Shown one piece after another: positions 26,314-41,300 of a DNA stretch of 64,000 bases (position 1 is the stretch's first letter; each line of letters starts with the position of its first letter). The DNA lies in the NCBI RefSeq assembly GCF_048773025.1, contig NC_133541.1, positions 113,243,912-113,307,911 of the forward strand, read 5' to 3'. The notes beneath the pieces are model-generated. The model did not search any database. It was given only the letters and a program-made list of their open reading frames with translations, and was not told where the DNA came from. The translations under genes were made by a program, and so were the position numbers. Origin of the DNA: Camelus bactrianus (taxonomy: Eukaryota > Chordata > Mammalia > Artiodactyla > Camelidae).

Positions 26314-29300
26314 GTATGTGAGCACTTTGTTTTGGTCTTTTTTAGGCAGTACTTTATATTTAGACTGGGCTGAATCATGAGGATACACATAGAACAAAAT
26401 AAGAACACAGGGAACCCAGATGTGCTTGTTATAACAACCTAAAAAGTACAGGTGGAGTAAATGGAAGAGAATGTGGAGAAAAGTCAAGAGATGGGGTAAT
26501 TGTATTAGGTGCTTTCAGCTCTAAAAACTGTAAAAGAGTAAGTTTATTATTCATTAGTTTATATTTCCCTTACAAGGTTAAGTTTAACTTTTAAATTGTA
26601 GTATTTTAAGTGGCAAAAGGAATGATTAAGTGACGCATCCAGTGTCAACATTTTTGCAAATTCAGTTTTAATTGTCTCAGTGGTCTTCACTCATCTGGCG
26701 TCTGGAATAATAGTCCCTGGGTATTTAATTGTCTAAGATTTGCAAGACCCAGCGGTAAACCTCTTCATTCCTTGGAGAACTTCCCAGGAGACTAAGGGTA
26801 TCACGCACAAAATGCTTTGCAGGAAAGAGCAGCAGTTCTTACCCAGAAGTTTGCAGCTGCGTAGCTAGTCAGTCTTTATATATTTAAAGGTATTCTTATA
26901 TTCCATAATACTAATAGTAACAAAAGCAACAGGAATATTCATAACAATGTAGTCCGGTACAAAAAGGAAGAGGGGTCAGGAGATCAAACTCTGCTTGTCT
27001 CTGGGTGACTTAGCTTAGGCAAATGTCTGTACCTTCCACGTCAGCTTTTTGAACAAAATGAAAGCGCTGGAAATACCACCTACAACATTCCTTTCTTCTT
27101 TAAAATCCTTTGTTTCTATGAAGTAGCATTTGTGTAGCCCTTCTTAGCAATTTTTCAAAGCAGGTTTGACTTCTTACTATATCGTAGTATTATTTTTCCA
27201 TCGTCAGGGAGGTAGGGGAAGTAATGCTAGGTGCTTGATGGTCACTTAGAGACAAAGGCACTCTGATTCTGGGCTGGGATCAGACTCCATAGGTGGAGGC
27301 AAGGCTCTGGGGTCTTTTGAGAGCTGGGCTTTGGAGTGTTCAGTGAATGGAGCCCTGAAGGAGGCCGGGCTGGGTATGCAGCCTATGGGTGCCAGGACTT
27401 CTAAGTTGCAGGTGAAAGAATACTGCCTCTTCTTTAGAAGTAAAAAGACTTGCTCATCTTAAGTGGATTCTTACTGATAATAATCAACCGATCGGGAAGA
27501 ATGTGGAATTACTTATGTGCAAGGCCCCTTTGGTGAGGACTGAATAACTGTTTGTTGACTAATTTAATAGATGGCCAATAGGCAAGTATTCAACTTGGAG
27601 ATTTCATCATTTAGAGCTGATTAATCACATGGCGTCAGGCAATTTTTCTTTTTCTTATTGTGAATGGGACATTAGAAGTTCTCACTTCATATTTAAAGAG
27701 CAGTCATTTACCTTCAAATATTTTTTTTCAATGTCCATTGTACAGTTTTCACCAATTTCCCTCCCTCCCCGATTCAACACTCAACCTAGCATCATGTCAA
27801 GTATTTAGTACTAATTGTTTGTGAGCATAATTGTTATTTGTGAACTGTTTGCTTGTGATTCTGTACAATATTATGCCAATAGTCATACAACCAAATGGTC
27901 TTGGTTCAGAATTTTGCTGGTTATCATTTGCATGTAGACAATGTTGTAAAATAGCTCAGCTTCTTCATTCATGCATTATGAAAATTTTAGAACAATTCAT
28001 TCATTCTGCGGAGTCCTGAGCTGTATGGTTCTAACATTTCTGGTGCCTATGCTTTATAGTCATAAATAACATTTTAAAAAGCATTTCTTTAAATATTATA
28101 GCAATGTGTTGCTTAGAAATTTTTCCAAGGTCACTGAGAAAGGCAAAAGATGAGTTATTATTGTTCATGCCCTAGGTATGTACCATTGCTTAGGGGCATC
28201 GATTTGACAAGAGTGCATTTGTTCATTGGCCATGAAGAAAACTAGCATTACACTGATGAGAAGAAAGTTTTTATTTTTAAATTAAAGCCTCTATCTTCCT
28301 GTCTATAAAATGGGTGTGATAATAGTATTCACTTCATGGAAAAAATTAAAAGAAAGAATGTGTTTAGACTGACCTATCTGAAATTACCATTTGGTAGATC
28401 AAAAAAGAACAAATATTGGTAATTTCATATAGTTAGTTCCACTTACCATACAAAGTACTTTGCATAAGCCCTGTCACCTAGTAAGCACCTAGTAAAGATT
28501 AACTATTATTTGTATCATCGTTGTATCTGTGAAGGAGATACAAAGTGGCATAACACACTCACTTGCAAATGAAGGGAAACATGAAAGGATACTTCAAAGG
28601 CAGGTAACCTCAGGGTCCTGGCTTCCCTCTATTCGTGTCCAAATACAAGTTTGTGGGAAGAGACATACATGCATCATGAGATGTGTGATGCTGGGCCAAC
28701 ATTTTCCCTCTCAGGGTCTCAGTTTCTTTTATCTTCTCATTTGTAAAATTATGCTCATAGTAGCTCTAAAATTCTGTAGATTTATGATTTCACACAAAAA
28801 TAATCCTTCTTAATGTTTAGGAACAAATACTGTCGTTCTCCAAAATAAGTATCTTTTTAACTTCAACTATCCATGCCCATTGTCATTATAATGTGTACTG
28901 AGTGAGCCTTTGGTTTAACACAGATTTAGATCTGGTGTCAGACTTGCCATATTGAGAGGTGCAAGTGTTTTCAGTGGGGCTGGCAGGCTCCTTGTGGTGC
29001 TTGCAGCAGTGGGACAGAAAGAAGCAGGGTCGGCAGGTAGAGGCTCACCGGCAGGCATGACTTCACACACCAGCTTGTGCCTGCCAGTTCCTTAGCAAAG
29101 TGGTCCCTGATGTTGGACATTCTTTAACAGAGGACAAGAGAAGTTAGAGCCCAGAGTCCAGGGGTGTGCTGGTTTAACAATCACTGTAGTGGAGGTGGCA
29201 CCAGAGAGTGCTGGAGAGCCTCTGTTTGCAGCGTTTGCCAACTTCTGTAGTGTAAATACTCCTATTATAACCAACGTGAAACTACTGATGTGAAGTCTAC

Positions 29301-32300
29301 AGGATCACAGAATTCCTGAAAATTTAACCATCAGCTCTCATGGGCCAACACAAGCAGACTCCAGTACACCCTGGGCAGGCTTAAATAAAAATGATGTCTG
29401 CAGGGGTAGTTACCGACTGAACACTGTGCTTAGTTGCACATGACTGATATAAGACCCTTTTTAGGGGTAAAAGAAAGAAATGGGGGGTAGGGAGGCTCGG
29501 GCACTCTGAGTAAGCAAAGGATGGAAAAGGCAGCATAGGTGGGAGCAGGGCCACAGGTGGCTGAGGCCAGTATGGTCAGCTGGAGTCAGATTCCAACACT
29601 CCTTTCTATCACTTTCTGGATGTGGGATCTCAGGCAAGACACTCAATCTCTTTAAGCCTCTATTTCCTATTTGCAAAGTAAGGATCCAAATACTGCCTAC
29701 CTCAAGCAATGCTGAGCATTTCATGAGAAAAGTATGTTATGAGCTTGGTACTGATAGGACCATCTTATCTTCTGAAAGGCCCCTGGGAGAAGTGGAAAGG
29801 TTTAATGACTCTTTGCACCTTAGGAATCAAGTTCACTCTGCTCACATGGTGTGGGTGCTATTACCATTTACATGGGGCAGGAGGAACAGTCAAGGTCACC
29901 CTTGTGGTCAGTGTTGGGATAAGGGCCACCACTCTGCTTCCCCTTAGCCCACAGTCTGAGCTAGCAGCTAAAACATCTCTTACAGCATGTACGCTTCCTA
30001 AATTAAAGATGGTGGGTGGGGAGATGGTCCCCTTTCCTTGTTTTTGGCAGCATTATTGCATAGTGGTCAAAAACATAGCTTTTGGTGTCAGAAAGATCTG
30101 GGTCAAAGACCAGCTCCACCACTTAAGAGCCTGTGGCTTTGCATAGGCTGCTTAACCCTGTAGGACCCTCTGTGAAGGTGTTTACGTGTTTTAAAATGAT
30201 CAAACATTCCTTCTTGATCTTGTTTCCTTTACTGAGATGGAGGCCACCATGATTCTAATAATAATAGTAACTAATATTTACTGAGTACTTACTATGTGCT
30301 AGTCACTGTGCAAAATGAATTATTTCCTCTAATCCTTACAACCACCCTGTGAGTTAGGAAGTACTCTCACCCTAATTTACAGAGCATGTAACTGAGACAA
30401 CGAGGACTTAGATAACTCCCATATGTCTCCGGAGCCCACACAGCCTCCCTGATGAATGGTTCTGATGACTATTAACAGTTGCTGCCCACAGGCAACTGGG
30501 GTTCCACTGGGTTATCACAAAGGGTGCAATGCCTTCTTGCTCTAGAGTCCTCCATGTAAAGGGCACTCCTGAAAATCAGCAACCCCTGTCACATGGGTCT
30601 TCTGCAAGGAAGTATGTTACGAGCCATATATTCCAGGACAAATCTTCGTCTTCATTCACTTCTGGGAGCCCCCATCTTGTGTCCAAAAAGAAATGGGGGC
30701 CTTGGCAAGCTTTGCCGCTCAAGTTCCTCTAGAATCTCCCCACTTCTCTCCATTTCCTAGAGTCCCCTTCCTCATGGAAGCTGCCAGCATCGCTACCACC
30801 TCCTGATGGTCCCCCTGCACCCACTCTACCCAGCACCCCTCAGAAGCCCATGTGAGCTTCTCACCCGGTGACTGTGATCACGGCCCAATGACCCTCATCA
30901 GAAGCGGGCATGTCCCTTCAGTGGTTCTCCCTTTACCCTGAGAGTGGACACCGGAATCCATCACATGGTCTCCCCATCTCAGTTCATGTTCCATTTTCTC
31001 CCATCTCACTGAGAAAGCTGAGACTTTCATCAACTTTAAGATCTCCATTTTAAATGTCACTTGCTTGGGGAAGCCTTCCTTGATCTCCCTACACTAGGTC
31101 ACCACCTTTTCTTACACTCTGCCGCAACAGCACATACCCTTTCTTCAGAGTATAATTACCTATTTATTAATGTGATTAATATACTAACATTATTACCCCA
31201 CTCCATCCTCCATTCAGTTATAGCCTTTACAAGGGCTGGTGCCCAGTTTGCTAAAGATGGCATCACCAGTGTCTACAACAGTGCCTGGTACATACTACTC
31301 ATTCATTCTCTGTAGAAGAAAGAAAAGAAGGGAAAGTGGGAAGGAGGGAGGGAGGAAAGACATGAGGTACAGAAACAGATAGAGAGCTTAGAGTTACACA
31401 AATGGACCCTAACAGAACAAGGCTCAACGCCAAAAGAGCAGAGAACAAAGCAAGTGATGTAAGACTTCAAACAGGAGATTCCCGGGGGCAGGAGTAAGTA
31501 ACTAAGACTCCGTGGAGGCAGCAGTTCATGGTGCAGCCTTGAAAGAGGAAGAGGAGGACCCAGGAGTTTGGAACGTTAAGATTTGGGTCAGAGAGGCACA
31601 CGCAGAAACCAGCAGGTGCACTGCCCCCTCCCACCTGTTTTTAGGAGAAGCAAGCAACTCCGTTGTCTATTACCCTCCACCCTGTCTTACCCTCCCGTCC
31701 TTCCTTCACACAGATAAACCTTTTGTAGATAATATTCTCAAAGCTACCTGTGCATTTTTGCTTGAAACTTTCACCACAAGTTCTCTCCACTTCATTCCTA
31801 TGGGACTGAGTTGCCTTCGAGCTGGGCTCCCGCCGACACTCAAGGCTCCATATGATCTACTGTCTATGAAACACCTAAAATAAAATTTTAAAATGAGAAA
31901 TTAAACATTACACCCTACTATAAAGCCCTTCATAACTGTTTATAGAGTATTTAAATTAGTTCTCAACCATGGCATACTAGACTCTTCATCCGGGGTCCCT
32001 CTTTGACTTTCTGATTCGTTTATTCTGTTTCCTTTATCTGCCATGCTTCTATCACACCTGCCTTCTTTCTGAACCTCGAACACTCCAAGCCATGCTCCCT
32101 CTAGGGCTCTGGTACAGGGGCAGGTCTAGGGTGAGGCACACTCAGTGGGGCACTCACTTTTAGGTCCTGGAAGGGCAGGGTCTTTGATATCAGCTGCTCC
32201 CCTCGTCAAGAACACCCAAGGGTTTTGCAAGGTCAGTTCTTTATTGCTTCCCATCTCTGCAAATCTTTTCCCAGGACCCTTCCTTCCTTCCTTCTCTCTC

Positions 32301-35300
32301 TTTCTCCCTTTCTCTCTTTCTTTCTTTTTCTTCCTTCCTTCCTTCTTTTCCTTCCTTCCTTCCCTTTCTTTCTTTCCTTCCTCTCTTCCTTCCTTTCTTA
32401 TACCATGGAGACTTCAGTACATCAGTATCTGCACTTACTTATTGGGCTTGCTGATGTGTTTCTCTGTTTATTTTCTCTCTCAATATGCACTGGAAGGTCA
32501 CTTCCACGCGTGACTCCCTGGCTTATCCCTGTGTTACCAACATCTAGAACAGGGCTGGGCACATTGTAGGTGGTCAATACATAGCTAGTGAATGAACGAA
32601 GGTCACATAACTGAAACTGAATTCAGAAGAGCCTCTGGCAGCTAAAAATGTGGGCCTTGTCTAGCCAGGCAAAGAAAAGCAAGAATCCAAAGCAAAGTAC
32701 TTCACAATTCAGGCCACTCAAAGCCCCAAAGTGTGCAGTTTTGATGTCTGCCTTAATGGGGTTTCTTTGTAAACCAAGTTTTGCTTGTCTGATGTGGTGG
32801 TGATGTTTTATGCAGATAGCCGTTACATAGGGAATTCTTGTTTTAGAGGCAAATGCTCCCAGGTTAAAATTAGATTCAATGCCTACTGTTCAGGGACCCG
32901 TATATCCATTAATCAGTCTCTGCAATAAAAATAGGACTCAGGGCAATTATGAATGTGAGGGCTTAGCTCCTGGCTCAGACTGGAAGAAAGGTTTAACTGG
33001 AACGCACAAGGGCTCAGTCTCTCGAACCACGAGGCTCATGTAATACACGACGTGTGTTTCAAACTCAGAAATGGACCCCAGAGAAAATCAGTTTAAAGTG
33101 CTCCTCAAATTTTCAAGGGCCAAGTAGTAATCCTCACGCCCTCATTTTCTTAACTACGTAGTCATAAATTCTTCCCCTCATCAGTTTAGTCCCACTGACA
33201 GAAGTAGATCTTTCGGGACCTAATTTTCATCGAGAGGTTAGTCCAGGTTTGCCATCACAACACTCGGGGACCTCCTTGGAGTGATCCAGAGGAGAAAACA
33301 CAAGTTCTGACATGGTTTTCTATACGTATAAAACTCAGCTCCTTGAAATTCAGCAAAAATTGCATTTTAATAGAATAAGAACCTGATCCAAACCCTTATG
33401 TTGCTAACTCCCACTAACCTGAAGTTATTTATAAGTAGGCTTCTCTTTGTATTTTTCCTCTTGTTTTGATAGTTAAAGATCAAAGAAATCACACCTGTTT
33501 ATCTTAAAACATTCCAATATAGGGCTTTTCTCTCCAAAATGACATATATTTGTGTCAAATCTTTATTATAATTATGACTTTTAACTTAACACTATATCAA
33601 GGAAATGTTTCTATTTTGGTATCTATAAATCTATTCATTTGTTTAGCAGACACCTCCTAAGCACCTACTATGTGCTGGGTGCTGTGCCAGGAGTACAGTA
33701 GTAAGTGATGGAGACAAGGTGTCTGCCCTCATGCTGACACACTAATCGGGGAAACAGACCACAAACAAGTATATACATGCACAGAGCAGATACAGACCAG
33801 GGCAGGTTCTATGGAGAGACTAAGCAGTTGCTGGGGCTGAGTGGGAAGAGTGCTCAGAGAAGAAATTTATATCTAGGCTGAAGTTTGAAGGACGAGAAAG
33901 AGCTAGTGAAGTGAAGAAATGGAGAAGAGCATTCCAGGCAGAGGGAACTGCCAGTGCGAAGACTCGAGGTAGGATAAGGCTTGGCAGGTGTGAGCGACAG
34001 AGACTTGAACATACTGTAGAGCTCAAGAAAGGGTGCTCAGTAATCTCTTATAGCATCCCTCTTCTGGGCACACTTTGTCTAGCGTCATCCTGCTCCATGC
34101 TGTGGTGGAAAAGTGCCTGGTGTATCAACACCGTGGACCTCAGATTCACACTGAGCTCAGGCACCCTGAGGCAGCAAAGACTGAAAACAAGGTACCAGGT
34201 TAAATCTGCTCCAGTTAATCTCAAGAGACACAGCAGCAAATATTCATATCCCCGTACTGTTAAAAAATTAATGAAACAATTACATAAATTGTTCTCCAAA
34301 ACCCTTTTGTCTGAAGACATCCAATTACTGTCTCTGTGAGAATGATCTTTACTCTTATGCAGATACAAATTTCTTGTAGTTATAATCATAATACATGACA
34401 ATTTTATATTTTTCCATTTATTCTTTTCCCATTATTCTTTTGTAGATACATTTCCATACGTGGACCCCAAAGTAATCATTTTCTCAAACACATGATTTTT
34501 AAAAAAAATGATCGAGTGGTTCATTTCAGAGACATACTTATCTATTTTCTGTACTGAGCAAATCGATGAACTTACCTATCATGTACTGTTTGACATTCAG
34601 GTTGCTTTCAGGTGTAGTAAAAACACTGAAAAATAATAGTATATCTAATGTAGAACTGCCTTCTTCTTAAAATCAGCTCCTTAGGACAGAGTTGCGTGGG
34701 GTAAGTGTGTCATGAGGTAACACTTTCTGGTCTCTCTCATTTGTTGCTACAACATCTTTCCAAGAGATTGAAGCAATGTCTAGGGCCACCCAAAGTTACC
34801 AGAACCATTAGAGAAGATTATGTTTCTAAGAAACTAATAAAAACAAAAGAATCCCATTATTGTGATAATCTTCAAATATACTATTTTTATAGGTTTGGAA
34901 TGTTATGGTGAGAGAGGAAAATATATAATATTTTATACATGAGTAAGATGATTTGACTTAAAGTCAGTCTTATACATATGTATATGAACCTACCACCTAC
35001 ATAGCAGGATTTAAAGGGTACCAAAGAGCTTCTTACTCTGCAAAATATTAGTCTCCCTAGATGATCGTCTTAGGGGGTCTGAAAGGGCCACATGATTGAG
35101 CTCTTTGGGTTGAATCATCGAGCATCTTTATCAAGAAGGAAATGAAATACAGGAATGTATCACATAAGCCATTTTTGACACTCTGTAAAGGTCAGCTCTA
35201 ATTTTAGGTAGGATCTAAGGGACTTTTAAAGTCTCAGACAGACTGTAATTCTGTAATTCGAGAAAAGCGGGATGAGGTGAGGAAGCAACAACACAGCAGC

Positions 35301-38300
35301 ACAACAGAAGGGGGACCTGGCATTAACTAGCCTGGGTCACCTTGCCAGCTTAATTCCTTGTCCCATCTGGGAAACTCACCAATGAAGCCTGGCACGGGGA
35401 CCAGCAGAGATGCTCCTGCTAGCCCAGCGGGCTTCCCTGAACGACAGCCCGACAACAGCATCAACAACTTAACTGGCAACCACCACCACCAGGAGGGGAC
35501 CAAACATGTTCCTATGGACTTTCTCATCTACCCTCACAGTTCTCTGAAGGAGAGAGAAGTCAAATTCTGTTTTAGAGAGGAAGTGATCGAGACACACAAA
35601 AGCCAAGCAATTTGCTCAAAGTCACAATAAAGGCCATAAGTGTAAAAGGAACACCTTGCTTTAGGATTAACGCACAGGATTCCCTGCACTCTGATCCCAC
35701 ACTGCTTCCTTGCCTGAAAGCAGCCAACAGAATCAATTCCCTATCAGTTCTTCCAATGATACTTTGTGCATATATATGTAAATACAAAGCAACATTCTTA
35801 TTCCCCTCCTTTTTGTACAATGGTAGCATATTCTGCACACGTTTCCTAGCCTTTCTTTTGGTTGGTTAACAACATTTCTTGAAGATCAATCCACACTGAA
35901 AAGCAAGGAGCTTCTCTAGTCTTTTTTTTTTTTTTGGTTGCATATTTTGTTGTATGGATAAAAAAACTATCTTGATGGACATTAGTCTTTTTCCAGTTTT
36001 TTCATTATTACAAACAGTGCGGAATGAATAACCTTGTAGGTATCACTGCCCATCACTGGCAATGTCTGGAGAAATTTTTGGTTGTCATTATTGGGGAACC
36101 GAGTGCTACTGGTTTTGGTGGGTGGAGCCAGGGGAGCTAAGTACCCTACAGTGCACAGGACAAACTCACAACAAAGAATTAGCCAGCCCCAAATGTTAAT
36201 AGTGCCAAGATTCAGAAGCCCTGGTCTATAGAAAACGTTTCTAGAGGTGGCACTGCTCTGTCAAAGTTTATTTACATCTGTTGTTTTGCTGAACACGACC
36301 AAATTATTCCCCCCAGAGGTTGTACTCGTCCACATTCCCCAGGGCCACATGTGAAATGCTTGTTTTCTCAAAACCTCACCAACACTATTATTGTATGTTT
36401 TGATCTTTGCAAGCCTGATAAGACTTAAAAAACGATGTCTCAGTAAAATTTATTTGCTCTTCTGCTATAGTGAGTGAGCATCTTTTCCTATGTTTAAGAG
36501 CAATTTACATTCCTTTTGCACATTTTTCCATAATGTTGTTAGTATCTTCCATCTTCCTTAATCACTTGTAGGAGCTCTTTATCTATTAGCTAAACATTTT
36601 GTGAGACTAGTTTTTAAAATTATTTGGGGGGGGGGGTTGTATTTTATTTAATTATTTTTAATGGAGGTGCTGGGGATTGAACCCAGGACCTTGAGCATGC
36701 TACGCATACAATCTACTACTGAGCTATACCCTCCCCACTCAGACTAGATTTAACTTACCTTTTCATCGTCAAATTGTTACCCATTTGCCAATCAATCTGG
36801 AAATCTTACTCAAATCATTTCTATTAAGAGTTTTGTCCTAGAGTCCACAAATATTACTTTCTTTTGGACACTTGATCTTACTGCTGTTCCCCCAGTCAAC
36901 TGAGAAATAAATATTAATTGAACATCACCTCTGTGCAAGGAGTTATTTCCTGAAATTCCATGAAGCTGCTATATACATTTACATACTTTGGCTACTGACT
37001 CTCCAGTGCTTGACAGAGAGATACAAAAAAATACACTCTTTCAGACTCATTAAAAATCTGATACGCCCTGTTCTGCAAAGGAGGGCTATGAAAGAGCATT
37101 CCCAGACCAGAGACACTGAGAGATAAAAAGTCCAGAACACTTTGAAGATCTACTCCATACCTTGCTCTTAATTTCCGCATTAAGTCCTTTTCTCTCTGCC
37201 CACTGTTGTAAGCAAATTTAAACAAACGTGTTTTTTTTTAAGGTTAGGGTCAGTAATATCTTTATCTCAGATGAATCAGGCTTGGAAATGATTCCTGAAT
37301 TATTGCTTCACTTCTAAGATAAGTACACCCACATATAAAAACACACAGAGTAGCTTTATTCGACATCTATGAAGAAAATAGCTATCACTCAATAAGAGCA
37401 TGACGGAACATGGCATGAACTGGAACCTCCAGGGATACAGAAATGCAGGTGCAGGTGCTGCCTGGCTGCCGCTGACTGCTAATGGGGGCAGGAGGTTACC
37501 AGGGCCAAGGGCTGCATCACTTTGAACAGCCAGCATTTGATGAGTACCAGCTGGTCTTCTCCCGTAGTCATTTGCCAAAACTATATTATGGTGCTGTGCT
37601 TTTCAAAGTTTATGACTGCTTTAAAACACTGTTTTTACTTTTCTGCTTAGTACATGCTCACTGCAAAAACATCAAATATTATAGGAAATACAACTTACAC
37701 TGCAGAAGTCGGCCATGTTGTCCACAAGGTAGAACCAGTGTAGTAGTGGTCCTTCTTGTGTTATTTCTTTGAGTCTTGCACACACGAATATATATTTTAT
37801 TATCTCTTTTCCCAAAAATGAGATGATACTCCATCTATTTAATATATATTTTGTTATATGTTAATGTATCCTATGTAATAAATATATAATAAATATTTTT
37901 ATATATTAAGTATATAATAAATATATATTCTATACTTTTTGTCCCTTTACATAGACCAAGTTTACTCTTTGTTGGTGGCTACAGATGGCCACAGACTGGT
38001 CACAAGATGGATAAACTATAACTAATTTAACCATTTGTCTGTTGGTGGATATTTAGGCTTTTTAGTGTAATAAATAACGCCACACGAACATCCTTTTTCC
38101 TACATCCTCGTATGTTTCAAACATGTTTCCATAGGATAAATTTTATAAGGAAAATGTGTTTACTTATTTTAGTTAACGGCTTTTAAATACAATAAAGGAA
38201 ATACATGTTCATGGTGAAAGAGCGAAACTATAGAAAGAGACGAGGTGAAGAGAAAAGCTCTCTTTCTGCTTCCTACCCTCAAACCCCAGAACCACTCCCA

Positions 38301-41300
38301 CAACTATCTTCTCTTTAACAGCTTCTTGTGAGAGAAAAACATTCAAAATTTTAATAGAGGATCCCAGATTGCCTTCTGGAAACTGTATGAGCGTAAAGTC
38401 CTTTTCCTTTTCATGTCATGTCCTTCCTTTCTCTCCTCTTTTTTTTTTTTTGTGGGGGGGAGCAGTGAGGAGGTGGGCGGTGGGTAAAGTCCTTCCTTTT
38501 CCGCAGAGAGTCAGGGTGCTGCTACTGACAAGATGGCAGACTTCAAGGGAGGCTAGAGTGTTTTCCCTGCTCCACAACCAGCCTCATCGTAAACCACAGT
38601 GTGAAAAGCCGAGGTGAGGAAAGCCAGGCGGCTCTGGTTTAGCAATGACTAAAAGGTCTTGTGGAAAAAAGGAAAGGAAAGAAAAGAAGGCAGGTGTGGG
38701 ATGGATCATAGTTTCCTGGCTTGAAGGTGGTCCAGGAGCCGCAAAATCTGCTACTTAGCTCCAGATCCTTCCTAACAAGTAGCTCAGGTCATTATAACCC
38801 TGAGTTGAAGCTGTCAGCATCCCCATTCCTCCCCAAGAACTAAACGATCAAGTTCAGTTAAGAAAACTGATCTCAGAGAACAGAGACAATTGGCCCAATA
38901 CTACCCGTCCTCAGAGGGATTCAAACCACGACTTTTCCAAGTTCCCAATCTCTGCTTTTCTCCCCTGCAGCACGAGGGTTTCCTTCTCGTACAAGACAGA
39001 AAGCTGCATCAGGAGACTGTGGAGGGAACTCGCGGGTTACCTCCAGCACCTTTTACAGAAGGGATGCAACTAGAATCTGGGAAGCCCCTGGAAACCAATT
39101 TTAGAAGCGATACTCCACACTCTGTTAGCAGCGGGGAAAACAACCCCAAGTCAGTCATTGAAGTTTCATGTCACATGACATCAGTTTTAATTTCAATGGT
39201 ATCACTGTGCCATGTCAGATGGGTGCAGCGGCTGTACCACACTCCAGAAGCGGCAATGAACAAAATATTCAAAATGCCTGGTTGAAGTCATCATCAGAAA
39301 GATTTCCTTATCTTAACGAAATTCTGATAAAGGCAGCATGTGTTTCCTTTTACAATGAGAGCCAGGGAAGTCTTAAACGCATTACTCCCCTTTGAAAAAT
39401 ACTGGTTCCCTTTGAAAAACACTCTTTCGGCTGATGCCTGAAATTCCATTATCAAAGCTCCCTCTTGGCTTAAGCCCCTAATATCCGTCCTAATCCAAAC
39501 TCCTGTGAAACAAGCCGAGCCTTAAACTATCAGGGAGGTACATCTTGGGTGAATGACTATCTGCGGGAGGTTTTGCCAGGTGAGTGGGAGGGGGAGCAGA
39601 GAGCTAAGCCCTCCCATTTGCTAAAATGAGAGCAAATGGGACGCAGCTGGGAAGACCAAGAACTAGGTTTTGCCCTGATTTTACAAATAATTGTCAAAAT
39701 AAACAAATGACTGCAGAAGGTCAAAATCACCAGTTAAATATTAATGTTGTCCTCCCAAATGGTGACTCCTGGTTACATATTTGCCCAGAAGAAAGCCCCC
39801 AAAGAAAACATGGACACATAAAGACAAGAGAGTGACGTCTTGTTTCATGGGCAGCATTTGGAGGAGGAAAGGAAGTAACACTTGGGTGGTAGGTTTATCA
39901 TTTGAATGGTTTTCTTTTGCTAGTAGGTTGATGTCATTCTTTTAAATCTTCTAAATCACTCCAATGATTCAGGGACTGCTATTATTTCCACTTGAAAAAA
40001 AAAAAAGAGGCAACTGAGAAGTTGAGGCACTTGCCTGAGGTTGCACAGCTGGTCAGGCAGGCGTGGGTCTGCCTAATGTGCAAGTTCCGTTTCTGTCCCA
40101 CGCAGCCTCCCTGGAGACGAAAGCTGAAGTGTTGCTGTTATTTGGAAGGGTGGAGATGCCCTCTTTCACAGGTAACAGACACAAAACTTCTCACTGATGT
40201 AGCTGCTGGACTCGCCAAGCCACCAGGGAGCCAACGTCGTAGGAGCAAAGAGGAGTTATTATTCTGTGCTCCCGCTTTGAAATCCAACATAAGCACTGCA
40301 CGATCAGATAAGGCAGAAAATATCTCGAATCACAGCTTGGGGAAATCAGTCACACAACTGATGGTTCAGTGTTAGGCTCAGGGAATAAAAGTCTCCTGCA
40401 TAAAGTCATGGCAGGTGCAAAGCCATGAAGCACAGTCGTTAAACACTCAGGCTCTTGAGTCTTAGAATTGAGCTTGTATGTGGCTCTTCCACTTATAAAG
40501 GGACTTGGCCCCTCTGAGCCACAATTTTCTCACCTGTAAAATGGGGGAAGAATACTTTGTAGGACCATGATTAAAGGAGATGTCCTGTTGAGTACCTGAT
40601 GTGTAGGAAGTGCTCCAAGATGGTTATCATCTTTTGTTTTTTCCTGCCTCCTTCTTTGAAAGTCACGATCTAAAATTTTACTTCATACAATACATTAACA
40701 TGAAAAGAAAGGTGGTATCAAAGCCACTGGCACGAGCCGGCCTCTGTACAAATACGTGGGCATCAGCATCTTGTCGTGTCGTGTTGGACACGCAGCCAGC
40801 GTCTGAAGTGAAGCTCTGGAATGTGAGGACAACTTTGAACATGGCCAAGGAAAGAGGCAAGGCCAAGTGAAGTTATGTGACTTTCACCCAGAGCGGTGCA
40901 GACGGAATAACCAAGAAGGATGAGGGCTTATTTCATTCGGTGTCATTCTCTGTTGTCTTTGGTGTGGTTTCCTGGGAAGGTTTTGCGCTGGCATTTTTCA
41001 GAAATAGCACAGTTGTTTGGGATGATTACAGGCAATTACCATTTCCCAGAGATGCAACTGTATTTAGCTCGCTGACCGGCTGTCCCGTGCCTGGCTCTGG
41101 TCCTACGTGGTAAATGTTGTTCACCACGTAGCAGATCTTCTGGGGGCTGAGGAGAACAGGGCTCAGGACTTTGAAAAGACTGAGACAGCAGGACGGAGTG
41201 TGAGGGGGGAGCTCGAGCACTCATTTTGGGAATGAATGAGCTTCCCTGGTGGGATATGAAGTCCATTCCAGCAAAAGATCAAACTGGAGAGCAGGCTTAC

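Noticed and set aside
32145-32569. Phe/Ser/Leu-rich ORFs
   Set aside because: Translation of the polypyrimidine tract; low complexity.
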